Below are positions 32,301 through 37,528 of a stretch of DNA of 37,528 nucleotides, in pieces. This DNA comes from Clostridiales bacterium (GTDB lineage: Bacteria > Bacillota > Clostridia > Oscillospirales > Oscillospiraceae). Position 1 is the first letter of the stretch. Each line of letters opens with the position of its first letter. The stretch spans positions 1 to 37,528 of the forward strand of contig SFDT01000017.1 of assembly GCA_004558115.1 (NCBI GenBank). Direction: 5' to 3'. The notes below the pieces were generated by a model. The model did no database searches, had not been told where the DNA came from, and saw only the letters and a list, made by a program, of their open reading frames with translations. The translations under genes were made by a program, and so were the position numbers.

Positions 32301-32351
32301 TGTCCCGTGCACGGACAAGAAAATTGTAACCGTTTTGTTACTTTTTTGCAA
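32301..32351 (-). promoter_or_regulatory. Promoter with internal palindrome upstream of the LysM-CAP gene
   Basis: On the minus strand TTGCAA (32346-32351), a 17-base spacer and TACAAT (32323-32328). The spacer holds a palindrome GTAAC-N6-GTTAC (32326-32341), a likely operator. A second dyad, TGTCC-N7-GGACA (32301-32317), lies in the 5' leader and could form a hairpin. Confidence 0.7.
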
Positions 32352-32430
32352 AGGTAATGTTTTCCGCCGGGGCCAGAGGGGGTGCGGGACAGTGCCGGCT
32401 TGAACGAAGCGCGGGTGCGGCAGCGTGCAA

Positions 32431-32464
32431 AAAGTAAGGCTGCCTGAAAAGGCAGTCTTACTTT
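32431..32464 (-). terminator. Terminator of cysK
   Basis: Stem AAAGTAAGGCTGCC (32431-32444) with GGCAGTCTTACTTT (32451-32464), one G-U pair, followed on the minus strand by TTTTTGC. It is 12 bases past the cysK stop. Confidence 0.9.
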
Positions 32465-32475
32465 GGGGGAAAAGG

Positions 32476-33408
32476 TCAATCCGCGAACAGCGGCGTGGAA
32501 AGATAGCGGTCACCGGTGTCCGGCAGCAGGGCCACGATGGTCTTGCCCTTATTTTCCGGCCGCTTGGCCAGCTGGATGGCTGCCCACACGGCGGCACCGG
32601 AGGAGATACCCACCAGCACGCCTTCCTTCTTGCCGATCAGCTTGCCGGTGGCGAAGGCATCGTCGTTCTCCACGGCGATGACCTCGTCGTAGATCTTGGT
32701 ATCCAGCACATCCGGCACAAAACCGGCGCCGATGCCCTGGATCTTGTGGCTGCCGGCAGTGCCCTTGCTCAGCACGGGAGAGGAAGCGGGCTCCACCGCC
32801 ACCACCTTCACGTTGGGATTCTGGCTCTTCAGATATTCACCGACACCGGTGACTGTGCCGCCGGTGCCGACACCGGCCACAAAGATATCCACCTTGCCGT
32901 CGGTGTCCTCCCAGATCTCAGGGCCGGTGGTGGCCTTGTGGACGGCGGGGTTGGCGGGGTTGACAAACTGGCCGGGAATGAAACCGCCAGGGATCTCCTT
33001 GGCCAGCTCATCGGCCTTGGCGATGGCACCCTTCATGCCCTTGGCGCCTTCTGTCAGCACCAGCTCCGCGCCGTAGGCCTTCATCAGCTGGCGGCGCTCC
33101 ACACTCATGGTCTCGGGCATGACGATGATGATGCGGTAGCCACGGGCGGCGGCCACAGAAGCAAGGCCGATGCCGGTGTTGCCGGAGGTGGGCTCAATGA
33201 TGACGGAACCGGGCTTCAGAAGACCCTTCTGCTCCGCGTCATCGATCATGGCCTTGGCGATGCGGTCCTTCACGCTGCCCGCGGGGTTAAAATACTCCAG
33301 CTTGCCCAGGACCTTGGCCTCCAGGCCCTCTTCCTTCTCAATATGGACCAGTTCCAGTAACGGGGTCTTGCCGATCAGCTGGTCAGCGGATGTATGGATG
33401 TTGCTCAT
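32476..33408 (-). CDS. cysK: Cysteine synthase A (O-acetylserine sulfhydrylase)
   Basis: 310-aa PLP enzyme making cysteine from O-acetylserine and sulfide. The PLP Lys is K47 in NPAGSVKDRIA, the substrate-binding loop TSGNTG at residues 75-80, the phosphate loop GTGGT at about 181-185, and GISSGAA holds the Ser that contacts the pyridine nitrogen. Length and motifs are those of CysK rather than cystathionine beta-synthase. The ATG at 33408 has AGGAGG 8 bases upstream; a TTG 6 bases further left is less well placed. A 133-base leader precedes it with a 14-codon, Cys-rich upstream ORF and an Rrf2-type operator, so both transcriptional and translational cysteine control are likely. Confidence 0.96.
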   Translation of the reverse strand: MSNIHTSADQLIGKTPLLELVHIEKEEGLEAKVLGKLEYFNPAGSVKDRIAKAMIDDAEQKGLLKPGSVIIEPTSGNTGIGLASVAAARGYRIIIVMPETMSVERRQLMKAYGAELVLTEGAKGMKGAIAKADELAKEIPGGFIPGQFVNPANPAVHKATTGPEIWEDTDGKVDIFVAGVGTGGTVTGVGEYLKSQNPNVKVVAVEPASSPVLSKGTAGSHKIQGIGAGFVPDVLDTKIYDEVIAVENDDAFATGKLIGKKEGVLVGISSGAAVWAAIQLAKRPENKGKTIVALLPDTGDRYLSTPLFAD

Positions 33409-33471
33409 AATCAATTCCTCCTAATAAATATAGTTGTCGTGTGATGTGTAATGTGTGGTGTTAAAAAATGC

Positions 33472-33516
33472 TCAGCAACACAGGCAACATCGGAGGGACC
33501 ATCTGTAATCCTTCAT
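33472..33516 (-). CDS. Cysteine-rich leader peptide of cysK (MKDYRWSLRCCLCC)
   Basis: Fourteen-codon ORF in the cysK leader: ATG-AAG-GAT-TAC-AGA-TGG, then TCC-CTC-CGA, then TGT-TGC-CTG-TGT-TGC-TGA. Four of the last five sense codons are Cys, next to stop. AAAGG (33526-33530) is 9 bases before the ATG, and the predicted transcript start lies about 25 bases before it. The bases UCCCUCC (33491-33497 region), directly before the first Cys codon, contain CCUCC complementary to GGAGG of the cysK ribosome binding site (33417-33422). A ribosome held at the Cys codons would cover CCUCC and leave the cysK site free; a ribosome finishing the peptide would allow pairing. The ORF and complementarity are seen; the mechanism is inferred by analogy with polycysteine leader attenuators. 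Confidence 0.75.
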   Translation of the reverse strand: MKDYRWSLRCCLCC

Positions 33517-33519
33517 TTA

Positions 33520-33576
33520 AACCAACCTTTCAAGTAGGTTAATATGGATTATAGTGCGAAAGGACCTGGTTGTCAA
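33520..33576 (-). promoter_or_regulatory. cysK promoter and putative Rrf2 operator
   Basis: Consensus promoter on the minus strand: TTGACA (33571-33576), a 17-base spacer, TATAAT (33548-33553). Just downstream is AACC-N13-GGTT (33520-33523 and 33537-33540), with arms TTTAAACC and GGTTAATA on the plus strand, covering the transcription start and the ribosome binding site of the leader peptide. The same spacing occurs at the two neighbouring promoters. A promoter this strong suggests control mainly by repression. Confidence 0.8.
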
Positions 33577-33618
33577 TAGGCAATTACAAAAAATTTCCGA
33601 CGGCTGCGGAAGACCGCG

Positions 33619-33651
33619 AAAAAAGGAGGGAGCACAGTGTGTGCTCCCTCC
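33619..33651 (-). terminator. Terminator of the enolase-superfamily gene
   Basis: Perfect 12-bp stem GGAGGGAGCACA (33625-33636) with TGTGCTCCCTCC (33640-33651), followed on the minus strand by TTTTTT. Confidence 0.93.
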
Positions 33652-33676
33652 GGGATGGCGGTATTGGAAAGCGCGG

Positions 33677-34873
33677 TTACTGAATGGTATAGACAAAGGT
33701 CTTCTGCATGGTCTCCTCCGTGATCTCCTGGCCGATGCCGGGCAGCTCCGGCACCACCAGATCGCCGTGCTCGTCCGGCAGATAGTCATACACGCAGGTG
33801 TCCCGCAGGCCCTGCTTGATGCCGTAGGAGTGCTGCTCATGGATGAGGAAGTTGGGGATGACGGTCTCCACGTGCAGCGCCGCCGCCTGGGAGATGGGGC
33901 CGCCGCACACGTGCACCTGCACCTTGACGTCATAGGTGTCGGCCATGTCGCAGATCTTCTTGGTCTCGGAAATGCCGCCGCACAGGCACACGTCCGGCTG
34001 GATGACGCTCAGGGAACGGTTTTCAAAGAAGGGACGGTAGCCCAGCCGGGTGTAGATGCGCTCACCGGAGGCAATTGGGATCTTGATCTTATCCTTGATC
34101 TCCCGCATGGACACGGCGTTGAGAGGATGGACAGGCTCCTCGTAGTACATGATGTTCAGATCGTCGATGTAGTTTGCCAGCTGGATGGCGGTGCTGGTGT
34201 CCGTGAAAGAATGCAGCTCGATGATGATGTCCAGGGCGCTGTCCAGGTCCCGGATGGCCTTCAGCCGCGCCCGGACCAGCTCCAGCACATTCTGGGGCAG
34301 CTGGCCCCGCAGCCGCCAATCCGCGTCCTGCTTCGTCCGCTGCCAGTTGCCGCTGGCAGCCACGCCCACCGGGTCCACCTTGACGGCGGTATATCCCTGG
34401 GCCATGGCCTTTTTGGCAGCCTCCGCGTACTGTTCGGGGGTGATCATGTTGCGGTCCTCCAGGTCCCAGTCAAACTGGATCTGGCTGGCGTAGGCCCGCA
34501 GCTTGTCGTTGGTCTTGCCGCCCAGCATCTGGTAGACGGGCACATTGTAGTATTTGCCCTTGATGTCCCACAGGGCGATGTCGATGGCGCTCATGCCCGC
34601 GTTGATGACGGTGCCGCCGCCCATGCCCCAGAAGGTGGTGCGGAACAGCTTTTCCCGGATGGCCTCGCTTCTCAGGGGGTCCATGCCAATGATGAGCTGA
34701 CCGAAATCCCGGACCATCCCCACGCCCGCGTAATGGGCGTTGCCGTAGGCCAGGCCGACTTCGCCGAAGCCGCTGATGCCCGCGTCGGTGTTGATACGGA
34801 TGCAGATGGGGGCGCAGTCCTCGTAGTTCAGGCATTTTGCGAAATCAAAGACATCGATGCTTGTGATCTTCAT
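33677..34873 (-). CDS. Mandelate racemase/muconate lactonizing family enzyme (sugar-acid dehydratase-like)
   Basis: 398-aa enolase-superfamily enzyme. The N-terminal capping domain (about 1-120) is followed by a beta/alpha barrel. Candidate catalytic residues are K165 (AVKVDP), metal ligands E219 (IIELHSF), E245/E246 (YYEEPV) and E271 (ASGERI), and the D294...H321 dyad (QPDVCLCGGI, HVCGGP). H221 two residues after the first ligand and the Glu271-type third ligand fit the galactonate/gluconate/mannonate dehydratase branch, whose first ligand is normally Asp; Glu at 219 is unusual. The substrate is unknown, and a sugar acid is the best guess. The ATG at 34873 has AAGGAG upstream. Monocistronic, divergent from rrf2, with a shared operator-like motif. 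Confidence 0.9.
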   Translation of the reverse strand: MKITSIDVFDFAKCLNYEDCAPICIRINTDAGISGFGEVGLAYGNAHYAGVGMVRDFGQLIIGMDPLRSEAIREKLFRTTFWGMGGGTVINAGMSAIDIALWDIKGKYYNVPVYQMLGGKTNDKLRAYASQIQFDWDLEDRNMITPEQYAEAAKKAMAQGYTAVKVDPVGVAASGNWQRTKQDADWRLRGQLPQNVLELVRARLKAIRDLDSALDIIIELHSFTDTSTAIQLANYIDDLNIMYYEEPVHPLNAVSMREIKDKIKIPIASGERIYTRLGYRPFFENRSLSVIQPDVCLCGGISETKKICDMADTYDVKVQVHVCGGPISQAAALHVETVIPNFLIHEQHSYGIKQGLRDTCVYDYLPDEHGDLVVPELPGIGQEITEETMQKTFVYTIQ

Positions 34874-34939
34874 AGCGATTCTCCTTGTCCTTCTGCGGTA
34901 TAGGCCCTCCGTCACCGGGTGGATGCCATTCGACCTGAT

Positions 34940-34995
34940 ACCAATTTTTTTAATGGGTTAATACGAATTGTAATTTGCCCCGCGCCGGCTGTCAA
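34940..34995 (-). promoter_or_regulatory. Promoter and putative Rrf2 operator of the enolase-superfamily gene
   Basis: On the minus strand TTGACA (34990-34995), a 17-base spacer and TACAAT (34967-34972). Downstream, ACC-N13-GGTT (34940-34942 and 34956-34959). The 24 bases from 34940 align without gaps to the cysK operator region from 33521 with 18 matches, in the same position relative to the -10. Confidence 0.75.
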
Positions 34996-35018
34996 CGGGT
35001 ATTTGCCGAAAATTTTCG

Positions 35019-35052
35019 TTGATTCCCTACTAACCACGCTGTATAATAGGTT
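35019..35052 (+). promoter_or_regulatory. rrf2 promoter and putative autoregulatory operator
   Basis: TTGATT (35019-35024), a 17-base spacer and TATAAT (35042-35047). AACC (35032-35035), 13 bases, GGTT (35049-35052) straddles the -10, as expected for autorepression, with the same N13 spacing as at cysK and the dehydratase gene. Confidence 0.75.
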
Positions 35053-35075
35053 TATCTGATAAGGGGGGGTACGGT

Positions 35076-35507
35076 ATGCTGATTTCCACAAAGGGCCGCT
35101 ACGCGCTGCGGGTCATGATCGATCTGGCTGAGCACCAGACAGACGGCTTTATCCCGCTGAAAGTGATCGCCCAGCGGCAGGAGATATCGGAAAAGTACTT
35201 GGAAAGCATTATTAAACTCCTGGTAAAGGCCAGGTTTTTGAATGGCCTGCGGGGCAAGGGCGGCGGCTACCAGTTGACGAAGGCTCCGGAGCAGTATACC
35301 GCCGGCTCCATTCTGCGCCTGACGGAGGACTCCCTGGCCCCGGTCGCCTGTTTGGAAGAAAGCGCGGATGCCTGCCCGCGGATGCAGGCGTGCCGGACCC
35401 TGCCTCTTTGGAAAGGACTGGACAAGGTCATCAGCGACTATTTGGACAATGTCACCCTTGCCGATCTGATGCGGGAAGAGGAAGTGGGAAACGACTATGT
35501 GATCTGA
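35076..35507 (+). CDS. Rrf2-family transcriptional regulator
   Basis: 143-aa Rrf2 regulator (family of IscR, CymR, NsrR). The N-terminal winged helix-turn-helix starts MLISTKGRYALRVMIDLAEHQ, with recognition helix ISEKYLESIIKLLVKARFLNGLRGKGGGYQL. Three cysteines in ACLEESADACPRMQACR (Cys-x7-Cys-x5-Cys) lie where IscR and NsrR hold a [2Fe-2S] or [4Fe-4S] cluster, although IscR spacing is x5-x5. The conserved LPLW follows. It may therefore sense iron-sulfur status or thiol stress; CymR-like control through cysteine synthase is an alternative suggested by the adjacent cysK. AAGGGGGGG precedes the ATG. Promoter motifs suggest it regulates itself, cysK and the dehydratase gene. Confidence 0.94.
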   Translation: MLISTKGRYALRVMIDLAEHQTDGFIPLKVIAQRQEISEKYLESIIKLLVKARFLNGLRGKGGGYQLTKAPEQYTAGSILRLTEDSLAPVACLEESADACPRMQACRTLPLWKGLDKVISDYLDNVTLADLMREEEVGNDYVI

Positions 35508-35534
35508 CATGGCGCGTGAGAGAAAAATGTAAAA

Positions 35535-35570
35535 AAGCCGCCTGTACACGATACCGTGTGCAGGCGGCTT
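35535..35570. terminator. Hairpin terminator after rrf2
   Basis: Stem AAGCCGCCTGTACACG (35535-35550) with CGTGTGCAGGCGGCTT (35555-35570), one G-U pair, loop ATAC. The U tract is weak on the plus strand (TTCATT) and better on the minus strand (TTTTTTACATTTTT), so it may stop transcripts from both sides. Confidence 0.8.
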
Positions 35571-35862
35571 CATTCCGGATATTTTCGTTTCCCAACCCGA
35601 ACCGGAATCCAGCGGAGCGAATCCGGTTCGGAAGCGAGGAAAAAGCACGTCCGGCGTATGAAAAGGCCCTAAGGCCTTTTCATCGCCTTAGGGCTTTTTC
35701 TGAGCTGTCTTTTGTTGCCGAAAAAGATACACCCTGGAAAGCCTTGCGGCTCAATGGATTCAGGGTTTTGCGCAACTTGTGTTTTTGTTTTTCTGCGCTT
35801 TTTTCAAGCCATTTCCGAACCCCCATATGACATACTGACAAAGCCGTGTGCAAACAGAGGCG
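35571..35862. other. Hairpin-rich non-coding stretch at the edge of the mobile region
   Basis: No gene with a credible start is seen. It holds a long inverted repeat CCGAACCGGAATCC...GAATCCGGTTCGG (about 35597-35632), a terminator-like hairpin (35661-35699) and a more AT-rich tail with pyrimidine runs (35750-35815). GC content falls from left to right. It may contain the junction between the chromosome and the element carrying the serine recombinase. Confidence 0.5.
35661..35699 (+). terminator. Terminator-like hairpin with overlapping alternative hairpin
   Basis: GCCCTAAGGC (35666-35675) pairs with GCCTTAGGGC (35685-35694), followed by TTTTT. An alternative, exclusive hairpin AAAAGGCC (35661-35668) with GGCCTTTT (35673-35680) overlaps it. 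No gene directly downstream on the plus strand uses it. Confidence 0.6.
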
Positions 35863-35893
35863 AAAAAAGGGCCGTGCGTCAGCACAGCCCTTT
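35863..35893 (-). terminator. Terminator of the metallophosphoesterase gene
   Basis: Stem AAAGGGCCGTGC (35866-35877) with GCACAGCCCTTT (35882-35893), loop GTCA, followed on the minus strand by further T residues (to 35863). Confidence 0.85.
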
Positions 35894-35896
35894 GTC

Positions 35897-36646
35897 TTAC
35901 TTCAGCCTTATGATCTGCTCATATAGCATGGCATATCTTTTCTCGATCACCATATTGCTGTGATAGTGGCCGAAGAACCAGTACTGGAAGGTACATTTCT
36001 GACGCACTTCGTCGAAGAACTCGGTCAGTGCGTCTTTTTTGAACATTCCTCCGCTGAACACATCCTGTATGCTGGAGGGGCAGCAGTGGCTGATGATGTA
36101 ATCCACATTCCAGTGGACACGCGCCAGATTTGCTCTGGCTTCCAGATATTCCGCTTCGCTGGGCAGTTCCTCGGCCCACCAGGAACGACGGTTCACACGA
36201 AACAGCGCACCGCGCTGTTCGAGTTGCTGGAACTTTTCCTCGAAGTCAGGATCGTCCGGTTCCAGGATGCCGTCCTGGATATCATGGGAGGAAGCGCCGC
36301 CCATGGTAAAAAACTTCCTGCCATTGAGCTCATATACCTGACCTCGCATGAGGTGCAGAACGGAGGGACGTATCCTCTGGATCTGTCCACCATGCCATTC
36401 TTCTTTGGGGTAGTCTTTGTAAGCGTCATAGTTTTCGTGGTTCCCAAGCACAAATGCAGTAGTGTATGGCCGGTCCTCCAGCCAGTCCAGTCCTGCATCA
36501 TCCCGTGGGTCACCGTGCCAGATTCCACCAAAATCTCCACAGACCAGAACCAAATCTTCCTTGGTCATGTGTTCCTGCTCGTAGAAGATGTCCGGGCGGA
36601 AGCGGCGGAAATCTCCGTGTGTATCCCCTGTAATAAATATTTCCAT
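35897..36646 (-). CDS. Calcineurin-like metallophosphoesterase
   Basis: 249-aa metal-dependent phosphoesterase. The binuclear site motifs are complete: ITGDTHGD (residues about 5-12), VCGDFGGIW (about 35-43), LGNHENYD (about 67-74), IISHCCPSS (about 184-192) and FGHYHSN (about 224-230). The likely substrate, a nucleotide or phosphodiester, is not clear. The ATG at 36646 has AAGGAG upstream. Its base composition and codon use are clearly less GC-rich than the genes to the left and match the recombinase to the right. It is probably cargo of, or neighbour to, the mobile element. It could contribute to defence or nucleotide signalling, but nothing in the sequence shows that. Confidence 0.92.
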   Translation of the reverse strand: MEIFITGDTHGDFRRFRPDIFYEQEHMTKEDLVLVCGDFGGIWHGDPRDDAGLDWLEDRPYTTAFVLGNHENYDAYKDYPKEEWHGGQIQRIRPSVLHLMRGQVYELNGRKFFTMGGASSHDIQDGILEPDDPDFEEKFQQLEQRGALFRVNRRSWWAEELPSEAEYLEARANLARVHWNVDYIISHCCPSSIQDVFSGGMFKKDALTEFFDEVRQKCTFQYWFFGHYHSNMVIEKRYAMLYEQIIRLK

Positions 36647-36670
36647 AAGTAGTTGCTCCTTGTTTCCATT

Positions 36671-37528
36671 TTAGCACATGGTCTGCTCGATCTCTACATC
36701 ACTGTATCGGAATTTGATTCGAATTGTCTCCGCGTCGACTACGGTGATCCGCTCAACCAACTGCCGGACGATCCCGTCATCATACTGTTGGAAGCCACTG
36801 AGGTGTTCCTCCAGGTAAGCTGTTAACTCTGCCATACGTGAGTCCTCGTTGATCCTGTTGGCCGCTTCCGTCTTTACTGCATCGATCCGTGCCTGCAGGT
36901 GCTGCTTTTCTTCCAGCAGGGTCTTGAGCTGCTCTGCTATCGTCAGATCCTCCATGTTGGCTAATGCCTGGTCCAACAGGGCGTTCTGTCGTGCCGTCAG
37001 TACTTCCAGTTCGTGTTCCAAGTCCAACAGGTCGTCGCCATCTCCTCCTGGGGCACATACCATTCGGAGCGTTTCTGCAAGTTCTTCCTGCAGGCCATTG
37101 CTTGCTTCGACTACCCGGTTGAGCGTCGTGAGAATAGCGGCATGCAGTTTGTATTCCTCTACGGAAGGCGACTCATGGCAGTATTTTTTCCCAAACTCCA
37201 GTCGGGAGACGCACCGCCAGACGATCCGTTTGACGCCGTTCCTGGCCCAGGTACACCGCTTATAGGGGGAACCACACTCCCCACAGACCAGCCGCTCACT
37301 GAGGGCATACTTGGCGGAATACTTGCCCTGTTCTGTTTTTCCGCTTTTCTGCAGGATTTTCCGCTTGCTGGTCCGCCTTGCCATCTCTTCCTGTACCCGC
37401 TGGTAGATGTCCCGCGGGATGATAGCAGGGTGGTTGTCCTTGATGTAATACTGCGGCAACTCGCCGGTATTCTTCTTGACCTTCTTGCTGATGCAGTCTG
37501 TGGTGAAGGTCTTTTGCAGCAGGGCGTC
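36671..37528 (-). CDS. Large serine recombinase, C-terminal part (5' end outside the window)
   Basis: 285 visible residues of a large serine recombinase; the frame is open to the right edge, so the catalytic resolvase domain is outside. The visible part starts in the recombinase domain (LPQYYIKDNHPAIIPRDIYQRVQEEMARR). It continues through the zinc ribbon (CGECGSPYKRCTW...WRC...KKYC) and a long coiled coil (about EELAETLRMV to RIDAVKTEA), and ends with the RQLVERITVVDAETIRIKFRYSD segment usual for this family. Such enzymes integrate and excise ICEs, IMEs and prophages. A lower GC content than the left part of the window supports transfer. The element's attachment site has not been located. Confidence 0.93.
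   Translation of the reverse strand, partial: DALLQKTFTTDCISKKVKKNTGELPQYYIKDNHPAIIPRDIYQRVQEEMARRTSKRKILQKSGKTEQGKYSAKYALSERLVCGECGSPYKRCTWARNGVKRIVWRCVSRLEFGKKYCHESPSVEEYKLHAAILTTLNRVVEASNGLQEELAETLRMVCAPGGDGDDLLDLEHELEVLTARQNALLDQALANMEDLTIAEQLKTLLEEKQHLQARIDAVKTEAANRINEDSRMAELTAYLEEHLSGFQQYDDGIVRQLVERITVVDAETIRIKFRYSDVEIEQTMC

Noticed and set aside
33409..33541. T-box or SAM riboswitch in the cysK leader
   Set aside because: The leader is only about 133 bases, with no T-box sequence, specifier stem or SAM-type fold; the Cys-rich leader ORF explains it better.
35712..35963. 83-codon plus-strand frame after rrf2
   Set aside because: Poor start signal, overlaps the end of the phosphoesterase gene and its terminator, and has no recognisable features.

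Overview
The window reads as chromosome of a GC-rich, endospore-forming anaerobic Firmicute. The best fit is a Clostridia member of the Oscillospiraceae type (Flavonifractor/Lawsonibacter/Dysosmobacter-like); this is inferred from gene families and composition, not from a marker gene. Supporting points are an SRP RNA-dnaX-ybaB core, sleB/sleL-type LysM-GH18 and SafA/YkwD-like LysM-CAP proteins, a CbbX/SpoVK-type AAA ATPase, lipoproteins with Gram-positive lipoboxes, strong AGGAGG ribosome binding sites, and a PBSX-type phage cluster.

Layout. 1-2664: tRNA-Ala(CGC) on the minus strand, SRP RNA, dnaX and ybaB. 2679-5316: a DUF4127 lipoprotein convergent with an unknown multi-spanning membrane protein. 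5540-9606: a plus-strand operon of apbE, a NusG-domain-II protein, a Gx transporter, an AAA ATPase and a D-2-hydroxyacid dehydrogenase. The first three resemble the FmnB/EetA/EetB part of flavin-based extracellular electron transfer loci. 9641-17158: a two-span membrane protein, a formate/nitrite transporter, LysM-GH18 spore enzyme, LysR regulator, CstA peptide/pyruvate-type transporter, and a KdpD/KdpE-like two-component pair.

17366-31626 is a compact, one-directional set of 23 phage-derived genes. It encodes DNA packaging (terS, terL), a head (portal, protease/scaffold, decoration, capsid), connectors, a contractile tail (sheath, tube, hub, spike, gp25, J, DUF2313), lysis membrane proteins and a CHAP endolysin. 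It has no integrase, repressor, replication genes, tail fibre or tape-measure gene, and its base composition matches the host. It looks like a domesticated particle, gene-transfer-agent-like or PBSX-like, rather than an active prophage. The 3' end of terL is duplicated around a hairpin-rich insert.

31670-35507 holds a LysM-CAP secreted protein, cysK, a sugar-acid dehydratase-like enolase-superfamily enzyme and an Rrf2 regulator. Two linked regulatory signals stand out. First, cysK is preceded by a 14-codon leader ORF (MKDYRWSLRCCLCC) with its own ribosome binding site. Four of its last five codons are Cys, and just upstream of them lies a CCUCC that can pair with the cysK Shine-Dalgarno, which would make a cysteine-sensing attenuator. 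Second, the promoters of cysK, the dehydratase and rrf2 all carry ACC-N13-GGTT, a plausible Rrf2 operator. I consider the leader attenuator and the phage-derived cluster the two most interesting systems here.

35508-37528 is visibly lower in GC. It holds a hairpin-rich intergenic stretch, a metallophosphoesterase and the C-terminal part of a large serine recombinase that runs off the right edge, so the window ends inside a mobile element.
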